Shown here: positions 8,487-15,427 of the stretch, piece by piece | How positions within the stretch are numbered: the stretch's first letter is position 1 | Layout of the letters: each line of letters opens with the position of its first letter | NCBI GenBank assembly: GCA_900771305.1 | Contig: CAAGNL010000094.1 | Span: 1-15,913, forward strand | DNA from: Kiritimatiellia bacterium | Lineage (GTDB): Bacteria > Verrucomicrobiota > Kiritimatiellia > RFP12 > UBA1067 | Reading direction: 5' to 3' | Length of the DNA stretch: 15,913 nucleotides | Notes under the pieces: generated by a model | What the model saw: the letters and a program-made list of their open reading frames with translations, nothing else | Told to the model about the DNA's origin: nothing | The model's database searches: none | Position numbers and translations under genes: made by a program

Positions 8487-9145
8487 CGTCCTGTTCCTCC
8501 GGACTGTGTGTATGTGTGGAGTTGGGACGGGGCGAACTGGGTTTGGGTGGCGTTGAGAAAGGGAACAATCATCGCTTCCTCACGTCGCCCCAGAACGGTA
8601 CCATCTTCCGCTTTCGCCGAAAGGACCAGGTACACCTGTGCACGGCTGAGAGCGTTCCGGGAAGTCTCCCGCTCGGTCGTGATGAACTGCTCCGCCGTAT
8701 AGGCTTCTCCGTCGAGATAGAACCCGCCTGGCCTCAACCATCGCTCGTTGGCGGTGTCGTGTGGAGCGTGGTCGTCCATGGGATAGGTGTTGTCATCCGA
8801 TCCGGCGAGGATGAGACGATGGGACTGGCGGACTCGGTTCCCGCTGCCGATGCTGGTGAGGGGGAGCTGTTCACCCTCGTAGGTAAATGCCACCGTATCG
8901 ACGCGGGAGGTGGATGGAGCACTTAGGAGACCGTCATAGGCCGCGGTCGACGTCGGCAGTCGGACATGGAAAAGTAGTTTTTCGCGAAGTTCCCGTGCAC
9001 GGAGGGAGAGTTCAGCCTCGACGACGGCGGTACGGCAGAGCTTGAGGCAGGCGACGGCAGACGTGCCAATGGCGGCAGCAACGAGGGAGAAGATCGAGAT
9101 GGCCACCAGCAATTCGAGGAGTGTATATCCAGATCTGCGTTTCAT
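8483..9145 (-). CDS. Type IV prepilin-like minor pseudopilin (PilW/GspJ type)
   Basis: The product has 220 residues. It begins MKRRSG and then YTLLELLVAISIFSLVAAAIG, a textbook class III signal: basic leader, glycine, cleavage, aromatic residue at mature position 1 and glutamate at position 5, then the hydrophobic helix. Prepilin peptidase would cut after Gly6. The length and globular remainder suit PilW/GspJ, the larger minor pseudopilins that help start pilus assembly. The gene starts five bases after the GspI/PilV-like gene and overlaps the next gene by four bases, so it belongs to a tightly coupled operon. The exact PilW-versus-GspJ assignment is not certain from sequence reading alone. 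Confidence 0.88.
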   Translation of the reverse strand: MKRRSGYTLLELLVAISIFSLVAAAIGTSAVACLKLCRTAVVEAELSLRARELREKLLFHVRLPTSTAAYDGLLSAPSTSRVDTVAFTYEGEQLPLTSIGSGNRVRQSHRLILAGSDDNTYPMDDHAPHDTANERWLRPGGFYLDGEAYTAEQFITTERETSRNALSRAQVYLVLSAKAEDGTVLGRREEAMIVPFLNATQTQFAPSQLHTYTQSGGTGR

Positions 9146-9150
9146 GGTTA

Positions 9151-9591
9151 TCAGTTCCCCGTGGTACGTGACATGCTGCCCCGGAAGACGTCATGTGAAA
9201 CGGTCTGGCGATTGGCTGCGGAACCCCAGGCGACCTCCGAATGGATAAGCACTCCCGAGATGCCGTCCACGGAGGAGATGAGCACGCGGGCCGTGGCGTC
9301 GGCATTGGCCAGTGTGGGTGCGAGGCCCGCGGCATCATACGTCGTCGTGGACGTACCCGTGGCCACGGCTTTTCTGAGGTCGCCGTCATAGTCGCGGTTG
9401 AAATGGAGCCAGGCAAGGTCAAACGCCAGTGCTTCCGCGGCCAGATGCCGCGAATTGTCGCGCGAGACCTTGACGGCGACGATGATCCCCTCGAGCAGGG
9501 CACAGGTGAGGAGCGCCAGAATGGCTCCGGCAACCATGACCTCAACGAGAGTGAAACCGCGTTTGGCGGCTCTGGAGGGCGGGTGCTGCAT
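9151..9591 (-). CDS. Type IV prepilin-like minor pseudopilin (PilV/GspI type)
   Basis: The product has 146 residues. A 12-residue basic leader ends in KRG, followed by FTLVEVMVAGAILALLTCALL; cleavage after Gly12 leaves phenylalanine first and glutamate fifth, the standard prepilin pattern. The small C-terminal domain contains a threonine-rich stretch near 78-85 and no cysteine pair after the helix. Size and position, directly before a GspJ/PilW-like gene, match PilV/GspI. Its ATG follows the stop of the upstream TPR gene by five bases; there is no clear Shine-Dalgarno, so translation probably depends on coupling. Confidence 0.87.
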   Translation of the reverse strand: MQHPPSRAAKRGFTLVEVMVAGAILALLTCALLEGIIVAVKVSRDNSRHLAAEALAFDLAWLHFNRDYDGDLRKAVATGTSTTTYDAAGLAPTLANADATARVLISSVDGISGVLIHSEVAWGSAANRQTVSHDVFRGSMSRTTGN

Positions 9592-9596
9592 GGTGG

Positions 9597-10418
9597 TTAC
9601 ATCGTGGTCTTGTCCGATTCCGCGTAGAACTTCTCGAGAATCTCCTCCGCGTTGGCGGGATGAGCAAGGAAGAAGCGGCAGGGACCGCCAACCCGACGTT
9701 CGATTTCATGGCGGAATCCCTCGTCCATGGGATCGAGAGCTGCGATCATCAGGATATCGCCAAGTTTCGCAAAGGGAACGACGCCGCGCACGCGCACGAG
9801 ATTCTCGGGTAGGATTCTGAGGAGCTCCTTCGAAAGCGGGAAGGCGTCGAGTGCGACTGGGGGCGTACCGACGGTGTCGGCGACAGAGGCGGCGACCTTC
9901 TCGCCGGTGGAGATGCTCTCACGGTAGATGATGGCGAGGGCTGAGACAAGGAAGGGCCGCGTGGCCTCGGGGAGCCCGGCCAGATGCCGCTGGACCACTT
10001 CCGCCATCTCCGGATCTACGACGCCCCGGTTTGAGAGGGCGTGGACAAGGCTGGCCTCGGCCTTGACGGCGTCAAGAATCGCCTTGGCGACGGGAACATC
10101 TTCGCTGAACTTACCACTCTCCGCCTCGGGGTCGGCGACGGGACCGTGAATGGACTTCACCTTCTGGACCATCTTCTTCGCGTCGTCTTCCGTGTAGACG
10201 GAAAGACGTTCGCCAATGGCATCCGCTGCATCGTAGTCCTTTTCGCGCAGCAGAGTCTCGGCGAGCTGGATGAGGGAGGTCCGGGTCTTTTGGGCATCGC
10301 CGACCTGCTCGTAGGCGACCGAGAGGAACTCGAGCGTTGTACGGTCACCCGGCATCAGCTTGAGCATTTTCTCGAAATAGGCGATGCCCTCGAAAAGTTT
10401 GGAATTGTCTTCGGCCAT
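9597..10418 (-). CDS. TPR protein with a stand-alone T2SSE_N/MshEN-like domain
   Basis: The product has 273 residues, with no signal peptide or membrane helix, so it should be cytoplasmic. Residues 1-70 look like two TPR-type helix pairs (FEGIAYFEKMLKLMPGDRTTLEFLSVAYEQVGD). From about 115 onward it resembles the N-terminal domain of GspE/PilB ATPases: a helical part (ALSNRGVVDPEMAEVVQRHL) then the part beginning FPLSKELLRILPENLVRVRG with VVPFAKLGDILMIAALDP, and a closing helix with an FY. In GspE/PilB this module contacts the platform or partner subunits and in MshE-type ATPases binds c-di-GMP. Here it has no ATPase behind it. The gene heads the minor-pilin operon and is divergent from the PilB gene 111 bases away. 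I infer an adaptor of the assembly motor; the domain match is by eye. Confidence 0.75.
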   Translation of the reverse strand: MAEDNSKLFEGIAYFEKMLKLMPGDRTTLEFLSVAYEQVGDAQKTRTSLIQLAETLLREKDYDAADAIGERLSVYTEDDAKKMVQKVKSIHGPVADPEAESGKFSEDVPVAKAILDAVKAEASLVHALSNRGVVDPEMAEVVQRHLAGLPEATRPFLVSALAIIYRESISTGEKVAASVADTVGTPPVALDAFPLSKELLRILPENLVRVRGVVPFAKLGDILMIAALDPMDEGFRHEIERRVGGPCRFFLAHPANAEEILEKFYAESDKTTM

Positions 10419-10456
10419 GTTGCAAGGTTCTTTGAATGGTTGTCCATAGGATGTAT

Positions 10457-10472
10457 AGCAGAAAGTGTGCCG
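10457..10472 (-). promoter_or_regulatory. Sigma54-type -24/-12 promoter for the minor-pilin operon
   Basis: On the minus strand the site reads CGGCACACTTTCTGCT. The GG and GC dinucleotides are exactly ten bases apart, the spacing known for sigma54 holoenzyme, and the match to TGGCACG-N4-TTGCW is good. The predicted start is near 10446, giving a 28-base leader before the ATG at 10418. The downstream half overlaps TGCTATACA, which could also serve as a sigma70 extended -10, so I cannot exclude a sigma70 promoter starting at nearly the same base. Confidence 0.6.
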
Positions 10473-10498
10473 CTGGAGGAGTCGTGGCCGATTCTCTT

Positions 10499-10514
10499 GG
10501 GCACGGTTTTTGCT
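10499..10514 (+). promoter_or_regulatory. Sigma54-type -24/-12 promoter for the pilB-pilC operon
   Basis: The site reads GGGCACGGTTTTTGCT and differs from the TGGCACG-N4-TTGCW consensus at one base, the leading T. GG (10500-10501) and GC (10512-10513) are ten bases apart. The predicted start is near 10525, only five bases before the ATG at 10530, so there is no room for a Shine-Dalgarno. It lies back to back with the minus-strand site at 10457-10472; the two face apart with 26 bases between them. TGCTGTACT overlaps it as a weaker sigma70-like alternative. Confidence 0.6.
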
Positions 10515-10529
10515 GTACTACCATTTGCA

Positions 10530-12278
10530 ATGACATTAACGAGAGTCAACAAAACACAGCGGACCCATTTCGGCAGCTTCGCGGAAGCGCTCCTTCAGTG
10601 CAAGGTGCTGGATGCGGAGCAGTTGAAAACGGTCGTGGAGCAGGCGGCGGAGGCGAAGTTGCCGCTGGAGCGTTTTCTCCTTGGGAAGAACCTGGTCGAT
10701 CCGGCGGCGTTCACGTTGGCGGCGGCGGCCTATTTCGACATGTCGCCGATTTCGCTGCCGGACAACTTCATCGTCAATCCGGATCTGCTGGGCGGAAAGT
10801 CCCTGGAGTTCTGGACGAAGGCCAAGGCCCTGCCGCTCGCAAAGCTGGCGGGACGAATGACGGTGGCATTTGCGGATCCGTTCGATCTTCCGGCGCACGA
10901 AGAGGTCTCTCGCGCGGCTGGAGGACGCATCTGGGCCTGCGTGGCCCCCGAGAAGCAGATTCTGGACATCCTCAAGCGGTTGAAGACGCAGCAGGACGCG
11001 AACAATCCTGCGTTGGCGATGGAAGCCGTGATGAAGGTGGACGCCGCCGAGATGGAGCTCATGACCGATGGGAAGGACGATGGCGCAATTGACGCTTCGC
11101 TCACCTCGGAGGAGGATGCTCCTGTCATCCGCATGGTGAATTCCATCATGGTCGAGGCCCTCAAGACGAAGGCCTCTGATATTCATTTTGAGGCGTTGGA
11201 GAAGAGTTCCCGCCTGCGGTACCGCATCGACGGCGAGCTGGTGGAGCGTCCGGCCCCGCCGAAGTCCCTCCATAACGCGGTCGTGAGCCGTCTGAAGATC
11301 ATGTCCGCTCTCGATATTGCGGAGCGGCGCAAGCCGCAGGACGGCCGTTTCAAGATCAAGGCCATGGGCAAGGAGGTCGACGTCCGTGTCTCGATTCTTC
11401 CGACGGTTCATGGCGAGAAGGTCGTGATGCGTATCCTCGACAAGGCGAATCTGGCCCCCGGCCTCGCCTCGCTGGGTTTGGACGAATACGCGTACAAGGC
11501 GATGAAGTTCGCGATCGACCAGCCGCATGGCATCATTCTGGTGACGGGTCCGACGGGCTCCGGCAAGACGACGACGCTCTATTCCTGTCTGCAGGACCTC
11601 AACACGCCGAACGTCAACATCGTGACTGCCGAGGACCCGGTGGAATACGAGCTCGCGGGCGTGAACCAGTGCCACGTGAACAATGCGCAGGGGCTCACCT
11701 TCGCGGGGATTCTGCGGTCCGTGCTGCGTCAGGACCCCGACATCGTGCTCGTGGGTGAAATCCGCGACGGCGAGACGGCGGACATCGCGGTGAAGGCCGC
11801 CTTGACGGGCCACTTGGTGCTTTCGACCCTGCATACGAACGACGCGTGCGGCGTCGTCGCCCGTCTGTTCGACATGGGAATCCAGCCGTTTATGTTGGCG
11901 AGCTCGCTCATTCTCGCGCAGGCGCAGCGACTCTTCAGGAAATTGTGCCCGTTCTGCAAGAAGCCCGTGGAGGTCAACGCGGAACTGTTGGAGGCGAACA
12001 AGGTCGATCCCACGCCTTTCGAGGGCGTGCAGATCTTCGGGCCCGGAGGGTGTCCCAAATGCCGGAACACCGGCTATAAGGGGCGTGGTGCGTTCATGGA
12101 GGTGCTGCCGGTCACGCCGAAGATCCGCGCGATCATCGAGAAGGGCGGCAACGCCGAAGTGCTCAAGGCACTCGCACTCGAGGAGGGCATGGTCACGCTG
12201 AAGGAGGCGGGTATGCGCAAGGTCCGCGCAGGCATCACGTCGCTTGAGGCGGCGTTCGAGGTCACCGGCGGCGAGTAA
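10530..12278 (+). CDS. pilB: Type IV pilus assembly / type II secretion ATPase (PilB/GspE)
   Basis: The product has 582 residues, the usual size for PilB. It is the cytoplasmic hexameric ATPase that drives pilin extraction and polymerisation. The N-terminal T2SSE_N-like domain covers about 1-170. The ATPase core shows Walker A GPTGSGKTTT starting at Gly340 with Lys346, an acidic box (TAEDPVEYE), a Walker B region with LVGEIRDGETA near 408 and the histidine box STLHTNDA near 433. A zinc-type tetracysteine pair, CPFC near 473 and CPKC near 508, is present as in PilB/GspE and absent from PilT. The frame is open upstream to 10041, but that part is antisense to the divergent gene; the first ATG after the promoter is 10530. 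A TTG at 10497 lies 15 bases behind a GGAGGAG and is a weaker alternative start. pilC follows after 48 bases, probably in the same operon. Confidence 0.95.
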   Translation: MTLTRVNKTQRTHFGSFAEALLQCKVLDAEQLKTVVEQAAEAKLPLERFLLGKNLVDPAAFTLAAAAYFDMSPISLPDNFIVNPDLLGGKSLEFWTKAKALPLAKLAGRMTVAFADPFDLPAHEEVSRAAGGRIWACVAPEKQILDILKRLKTQQDANNPALAMEAVMKVDAAEMELMTDGKDDGAIDASLTSEEDAPVIRMVNSIMVEALKTKASDIHFEALEKSSRLRYRIDGELVERPAPPKSLHNAVVSRLKIMSALDIAERRKPQDGRFKIKAMGKEVDVRVSILPTVHGEKVVMRILDKANLAPGLASLGLDEYAYKAMKFAIDQPHGIILVTGPTGSGKTTTLYSCLQDLNTPNVNIVTAEDPVEYELAGVNQCHVNNAQGLTFAGILRSVLRQDPDIVLVGEIRDGETADIAVKAALTGHLVLSTLHTNDACGVVARLFDMGIQPFMLASSLILAQAQRLFRKLCPFCKKPVEVNAELLEANKVDPTPFEGVQIFGPGGCPKCRNTGYKGRGAFMEVLPVTPKIRAIIEKGGNAEVLKALALEEGMVTLKEAGMRKVRAGITSLEAAFEVTGGE

Positions 12279-12326
12279 GGACTGAAGACCGTTCGGGGCA
12301 AGGATTACGGCACAGGAGAATAGAGG

Positions 12327-13406
12327 ATGGCGAATCTTTCAACACGCGTGATCAAGGTCAAGGGCGCGAAGAAGTTGGCGGCGACGGAGGTTATTCCGTT
12401 CACGCGCCAGCTGGCGTCCATGTTGGCGGCGGGTATGACGATTCTCTCCGCGATCCAGACATTGGCCGAGCAGTGTTCGAACCCCGAGTTCAAGAAGGTG
12501 CTGGAGCATCTCTGCGAGGTGATCGAGGGTGGCGCGCCGCTTTCGTCAGGTTTGGCGGAATATCCCCAGCTCTTCGACGACATGTACGTCAACATGGCCC
12601 TCGCAGGTGAGCAGTCGGGTGAATTCGCGGAAATCATGCGCCGTTTGGCGGCGATTCTCGGGTCTTCGGCGCGGCTCAAGAAGAAAGTGAAGAGCGCGAT
12701 GACGTACCCGACGGTGATCGTCTCGATCGCGATTCTCATGGCGGCGGGCCTCATCCAGTTCGTGGTGCCGGTTTTTGCGGAGATGTTCAGCGGCTTTGGA
12801 AAGGAGCTGCCATGGCTTACGCAGCAGCTTGTCAACGTTTCTGACTTCGTCAAGCATTGGTGGTGGGCTCTGGGAGGAGGTGCCGTGGCCGCCTGGTGGT
12901 TCTTCAAGCGGTGGAAGGCGACGCGCCTGGGGCATTTGAAGTGGGATGAGCTCAAGCTCAAGATGCCGGTGTTCGGTCCGCTCAACCAGAAGGTGGCCAT
13001 TGGACGTTTCTGCCGCTTGCTCGCCCAGATGATTTCGGCGGGTGTGCCGATTCTCAAATCGCTTGAGGTCGTCGCGGGGTCCCTCGGCAACTACGTGCTC
13101 AAGAATTCCGTGATTGATGCCCGGCAGGAGGTCGAGCAGGGCAATCAGCTGAGTCCCTCGCTGGAAGGCAAGCCGTATATGCCCGTGTTGATGATCCGCA
13201 TGTTGGCCGCAGGTGAGAAGGCCGGCAAGGTGGAGGATATGCTGAATTCGGTGGCGGACGCCTATGACGAGGAGGTCGAGATGCTGCTCGCCACGCTCAC
13301 GTCCCTAATGGAACCGTTCCTCATGGTTTTCCTCGGCGTGGTCATTGGTACGATCGTGGCCGCCATGTTCCTGCCGATCTTCAATATGGGCTCCCTGGCC
13401 CAGTGA
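12327..13406 (+). CDS. pilC: Type IV pilus / type II secretion inner-membrane platform protein (PilC/GspF)
   Basis: The product has 359 residues, a little shorter than the usual 400, mainly at the N-terminus. It contains two T2SSF domains: about 20-140 (FTRQLASMLAAGMTILSAIQTL) and about 223-345 (RFCRLLAQMISAGVPILKSLEVV), each starting with the familiar F-x-R-x-L-x-x-M-x-x-A/S-G motif. Membrane helices lie near 131-152, 175-193 and 325-350. PilC is the platform that the PilB ATPase turns or pushes to insert pilin into the pilus. A strong AGGAG at 12314-12318 stands eight bases before the ATG, in contrast with the leaderless-looking starts of the neighbours, and fits an internal gene of a polycistronic mRNA. 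Confidence 0.95.
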   Translation: MANLSTRVIKVKGAKKLAATEVIPFTRQLASMLAAGMTILSAIQTLAEQCSNPEFKKVLEHLCEVIEGGAPLSSGLAEYPQLFDDMYVNMALAGEQSGEFAEIMRRLAAILGSSARLKKKVKSAMTYPTVIVSIAILMAAGLIQFVVPVFAEMFSGFGKELPWLTQQLVNVSDFVKHWWWALGGGAVAAWWFFKRWKATRLGHLKWDELKLKMPVFGPLNQKVAIGRFCRLLAQMISAGVPILKSLEVVAGSLGNYVLKNSVIDARQEVEQGNQLSPSLEGKPYMPVLMIRMLAAGEKAGKVEDMLNSVADAYDEEVEMLLATLTSLMEPFLMVFLGVVIGTIVAAMFLPIFNMGSLAQ

Positions 13407-13421
13407 TGCCCACCCAGGGAG

Positions 13422-13455
13422 GGACGGGCTCCATGCCGTCCGCGGTCGCCCGTCC
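13422..13455 (+). terminator. GC-rich hairpin after pilC (possible terminator, no U-tract)
   Basis: GGACGGGC at 13422-13429 pairs perfectly with GCCCGTCC at 13448-13455 across an 18-base loop; an alternative six-pair stem forms between GGACGG (13422-13427) and CCGTCC (13436-13441). It lies 15 bases after the pilC stop. No run of T follows, so it may be an RNA-stabilising end structure or a weak or Rho-assisted stop rather than a standard intrinsic terminator. Confidence 0.4.
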
Positions 13456-13465
13456 ACAGCCCCTG

Positions 13466-13651
13466 CACATAGTTCTCAATGGTCACGCCAGGTGGGACCA
13501 TTGAGAATTATGTGAGTGGCGTGAGTTGCAGGGCATGACTGAGAGCGAGGTCCTGAAGGCGGTGACGCAAAAATGTATTCTCCAAGGAACCTCTCACGAG
13601 GGATCTATAGTTCTCAATGGTCCATAAAACGTGACCATTGAGAACTATGTG
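13466..13651. repeat. 186-bp nested inverted-repeat element (MITE/REP-like)
   Basis: Two long hairpins share the same stem. The first pairs CACATAGTTCTCAATGGTC (13466-13484) with 13496-13514, 18 of 19 positions plus one G-U. The second pairs ATAGTTCTCAATGGTC (13607-13622) perfectly with 13633-13648. The outermost arms, 13466-13486 and 13631-13651, are a perfect 21-base inverted repeat, while the inner arms share a different GGTCC edge. The whole unit is therefore symmetrical. There is no plausible gene inside the 92-base centre, no obvious target-site duplication, and no T-run after either hairpin. Confidence 0.75.
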
Positions 13652-13717
13652 TGACACCAATCAGATGTTCGCATGCCAGGGAATGCCCCGTTGTTTGGAT
13701 GTGTTTGGAATACGTAT

Positions 13718-13736
13718 GCGGGGCGTCTCGCCCCGC
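13718..13736. repeat. Perfect GC-rich 8-bp hairpin upstream of the activator promoter
   Basis: GCGGGGCG at 13718-13725, a TCT loop and CGCCCCGC at 13729-13736 form a perfect, very stable hairpin, 36 bases before the -35 box of the next gene. It resembles short GC-rich palindromes that recur between genes in some high-GC genomes. No T-run follows. It could stop readthrough from pilC or be a repeat unit; one copy cannot tell. Confidence 0.5.
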
Positions 13737-13772
13737 CGAGAGCGCGTCTGGGGCTTGGGGGCCGGGGGCTAA

Positions 13773-13801
13773 TTGCACACCCGTAAAGAATATAGTATAC
13801 T
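13773..13801 (+). promoter_or_regulatory. Sigma70-type promoter of the sigma54-activator gene
   Basis: TTGCAC at 13773-13778 and TATACT at 13796-13801 are separated by exactly 17 bases, which is the best sigma70-type promoter in the window. The -10 ends nine bases before the ATG at 13811, so the transcript would begin about 2-4 bases before the start codon, effectively leaderless. There is no Shine-Dalgarno. The activator gene thus appears to be expressed by the housekeeping factor while its likely targets use sigma54. Confidence 0.65.
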
Positions 13802-13810
13802 ACGGAAACC

Positions 13811-15193
13811 ATGTCAAAAGTCTTGATAGTCGACGATGAACCGCGCATTCTGCTCCTGTTGCAGAGCCTCCTCAAATCCAATGGATACGAGGTGGAGACG
13901 GCGAATGAAGGCGCCGCAGCCATCGCCGCTGTGAATCGCGGTGGTATCGACATCACGGTCACCGACTTGCGGATGGCTCCCATGGACGGCATGCAGCTCT
14001 TCCACGAGCTGAAGAAGCTTCGGCCCGCAATGCCCGTCATCCTTCTGACCGCCTATGCGAGCGTTGAAACGGCGATCGAGGCGATGAAGGAGGGCATGTT
14101 CGACTATTTGACGAAGCCGTTCAAGGTCGACGACATCCTCGCCTGTCTCAAGCGCGCCGAAGAGAAGGTTCAGAAACATGAGTCGATGGCGATGTCCATG
14201 AATGTGGATGCACCGCTCAAGTACCGTTTTGAGAACCTCATCGGCAACTCGCCGTTGATGACCCAGGTCTGCGACATGATTCAGAAGGTCGCCCCCACGG
14301 CAGCCACGGTGCTGATCAATGGCGAGAGTGGTACGGGCAAGGAAGTCATCGCGAAGACCATCCACAAGAATTCCCCGCGGGCGACAAAGCCCCTGGTGGC
14401 CGTCAACTGTGCCGCGCTTCCCGAGAATCTGCTTGAAAGCGAGATGTTTGGCCATGTGAAGGGTGCCTTCACGGGTGCCTATGCAGACAAACAGGGACTC
14501 TTCGAGGTTGCGAATGGCGGCACTTTGTTCCTGGATGAGATTTCCTCGATGCCGCTGCTTCTGCAGGGCAAGCTGCTGCGTGTCCTCCAGGAACGCGAAA
14601 TCCGTCGAGTCGGTGGCACGAAGGACATTCCCGTCGATGTGCGCGTGATCGCCGCCTCCAACGCGAATCTTGAGCAGGCAGTCGTGAAGGGCACGTTCAG
14701 AAGCGACCTCTACTACCGTTTTGCGGTTATCACGATCGACATTCCTCCGCTGCGTGAACGCAAGGAGGATATCCTCTCTCTGGCGAAGCATTTCGTGCGC
14801 CTTGAGACGCCGGAAGGCACACCCCTGCCGAGAATAACGCCTGAAGCGGCACAGGTGCTGATGGGCTATAACTGGCCGGGTAATGTGCGTGAACTCGAAA
14901 ATGCGATGAAGCACGCGCTCACGTTCCTCTCAGAGGGTGATATTACGCCGGATCTGCTTCCGTCGAAGATCGTTCAGCACGCCACCGCCGCAGAATCGTC
15001 CAGTGGGCACTCCGTTGACGATGTCTCCGGAAACTCTTCGCTCAAGAGTTTTCTCAAGCAGAAGGAGAAGGAGTACATCGAGCACATTCTCGTGGCCTCT
15101 GGAGGCGACAAGACCAAGGCGGCCGATACACTCAAGGTCAATCTCTCCACACTCTACCGCAAGCTGTCCGACGAGCCCGACAAGAAACAATGA
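13811..15193 (+). CDS. NtrC-family sigma54-dependent response regulator (PilR-like by context)
   Basis: The product has 460 residues, normal for NtrC/PilR proteins. The receiver domain (1-120) has acidic Asp8-Asp9, phospho-acceptor Asp52, Thr80 and Lys102. The AAA+ domain (about 140-375) shows Walker A GESGTGKE at 171-178, the GAFTGA loop at 218-223 that contacts sigma54, and Walker B LFLDE with Asp242-Glu243. FRSDLYYR and GNVRELENA follow. A Fis-type helix-turn-helix ends the protein (GDKTKAADTLKVNLSTLYRKL). All residues needed for phosphorylation, ATP use and sigma54 contact are present. It sits between pilC and a pilin gene that has a sigma54 promoter, the usual place for a PilR-type regulator. 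No kinase gene adjoins it; the hybrid kinase at 3402-6071 is a candidate partner. Confidence 0.95.
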   Translation: MSKVLIVDDEPRILLLLQSLLKSNGYEVETANEGAAAIAAVNRGGIDITVTDLRMAPMDGMQLFHELKKLRPAMPVILLTAYASVETAIEAMKEGMFDYLTKPFKVDDILACLKRAEEKVQKHESMAMSMNVDAPLKYRFENLIGNSPLMTQVCDMIQKVAPTAATVLINGESGTGKEVIAKTIHKNSPRATKPLVAVNCAALPENLLESEMFGHVKGAFTGAYADKQGLFEVANGGTLFLDEISSMPLLLQGKLLRVLQEREIRRVGGTKDIPVDVRVIAASNANLEQAVVKGTFRSDLYYRFAVITIDIPPLRERKEDILSLAKHFVRLETPEGTPLPRITPEAAQVLMGYNWPGNVRELENAMKHALTFLSEGDITPDLLPSKIVQHATAAESSSGHSVDDVSGNSSLKSFLKQKEKEYIEHILVASGGDKTKAADTLKVNLSTLYRKLSDEPDKKQ

Positions 15194-15238
15194 TTTTCTC
15201 GCATTTGCAAATTCGCGTTTTGCAGAAATAAGAAAATC
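15192..15238 (+). terminator. Nested hairpin at the end of the activator gene (possible terminator)
   Basis: GATTTTCT (15192-15199, overlapping the TGA stop) pairs with AGAAAATC (15231-15238), and inside it TGCAAA (15206-15211) pairs with TTTGCA (15219-15224) around a seven-base loop. The outer stem is AT-rich and no T-run follows, so an intrinsic terminator is only possible. A TCGCGA palindrome overlaps the right edge. Confidence 0.35.
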
Positions 15239-15306
15239 GCGAGTGGCACGAGTCGGAGGGTGAAGGGCTTGCGCACTGGAGAAGAGCCTTTTGCTGATAA
15301 CTCATC

Positions 15307-15427
15307 GTGTGGGCAAGACTCGTATGGAGAGCCTGTGTTTAGTTGTAAATTGAAAATCAAATAGATATTACATCAAAATTGCGTTGAATGAGATGGACGC
15401 TGTCTCGCATGCGAGTCTTGCCAACAC
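15307..15427. repeat. 20-bp imperfect inverted repeat around AT-rich DNA, upstream of the pilin promoter
   Basis: GTGTGGGCAAGACTCGTATG at 15307-15326 matches the reverse complement of 15408-15427 at 18 of 20 positions. The 81 bases between the arms are mostly AT-rich. The right arm overlaps a perfect 12-base palindrome, CTCGCATGCGAG (15404-15415), and another dyad, GTGTCAACAC, follows at 15434-15443. Relative to the predicted pilin start the arms lie near -90 to -105 and -190 to -205, the distance range of NtrC-type enhancer sites. It might instead be a long terminator-like hairpin. Apart from this repeat, the hairpin at 15192-15238 and the promoter at 15487-15502, I see nothing in the 376-base gap 15194-15569. 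Confidence 0.6.

Larger units (their letters stand above)
13407..13810. other. 404-bp gene-free region between pilC and the activator gene
   Basis: The stretch holds the GC-rich hairpin at 13422-13455, the nested repeat element at 13466-13651, the palindrome at 13718-13736 and the promoter at 13773-13801. Short frames exist on both strands, but none has a ribosome site, family-like sequence or sensible composition. A G-rich run at 13751-13769 directly precedes the promoter. I see no tRNA or known riboswitch fold. Confidence 0.6.

Noticed and set aside
10041..10529. Upstream extension of the pilB frame to a start at 10041
   Set aside because: It runs antisense through the TPR/T2SSE_N gene and across the divergent promoter region. 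The sequence before residue MTLTRV has no PilB similarity.
10536..11834. 432-residue minus-strand frame opposite pilB
   Set aside because: It is rich in Arg, His and Leu as expected from the complement of a GC-rich gene, and pilB on the other strand has every ATPase motif.
13466..13651. CRISPR array or integron attC reading of the repeated 16-mer
   Set aside because: The copies alternate in orientation and form hairpins; spacing is uneven and there are no direct repeats, cas genes or GTTRRRY core sites.
13814..14914. 366-residue minus-strand frame opposite the activator gene
   Set aside because: It is a shadow of a fully intact NtrC-family gene, with no domain or ribosome site.
15241..15300. 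A further sigma54-like TGGCACG at 15244
   Set aside because: The -24-like box is present, but no TTGC or GC dinucleotide stands at the required ten-base distance.
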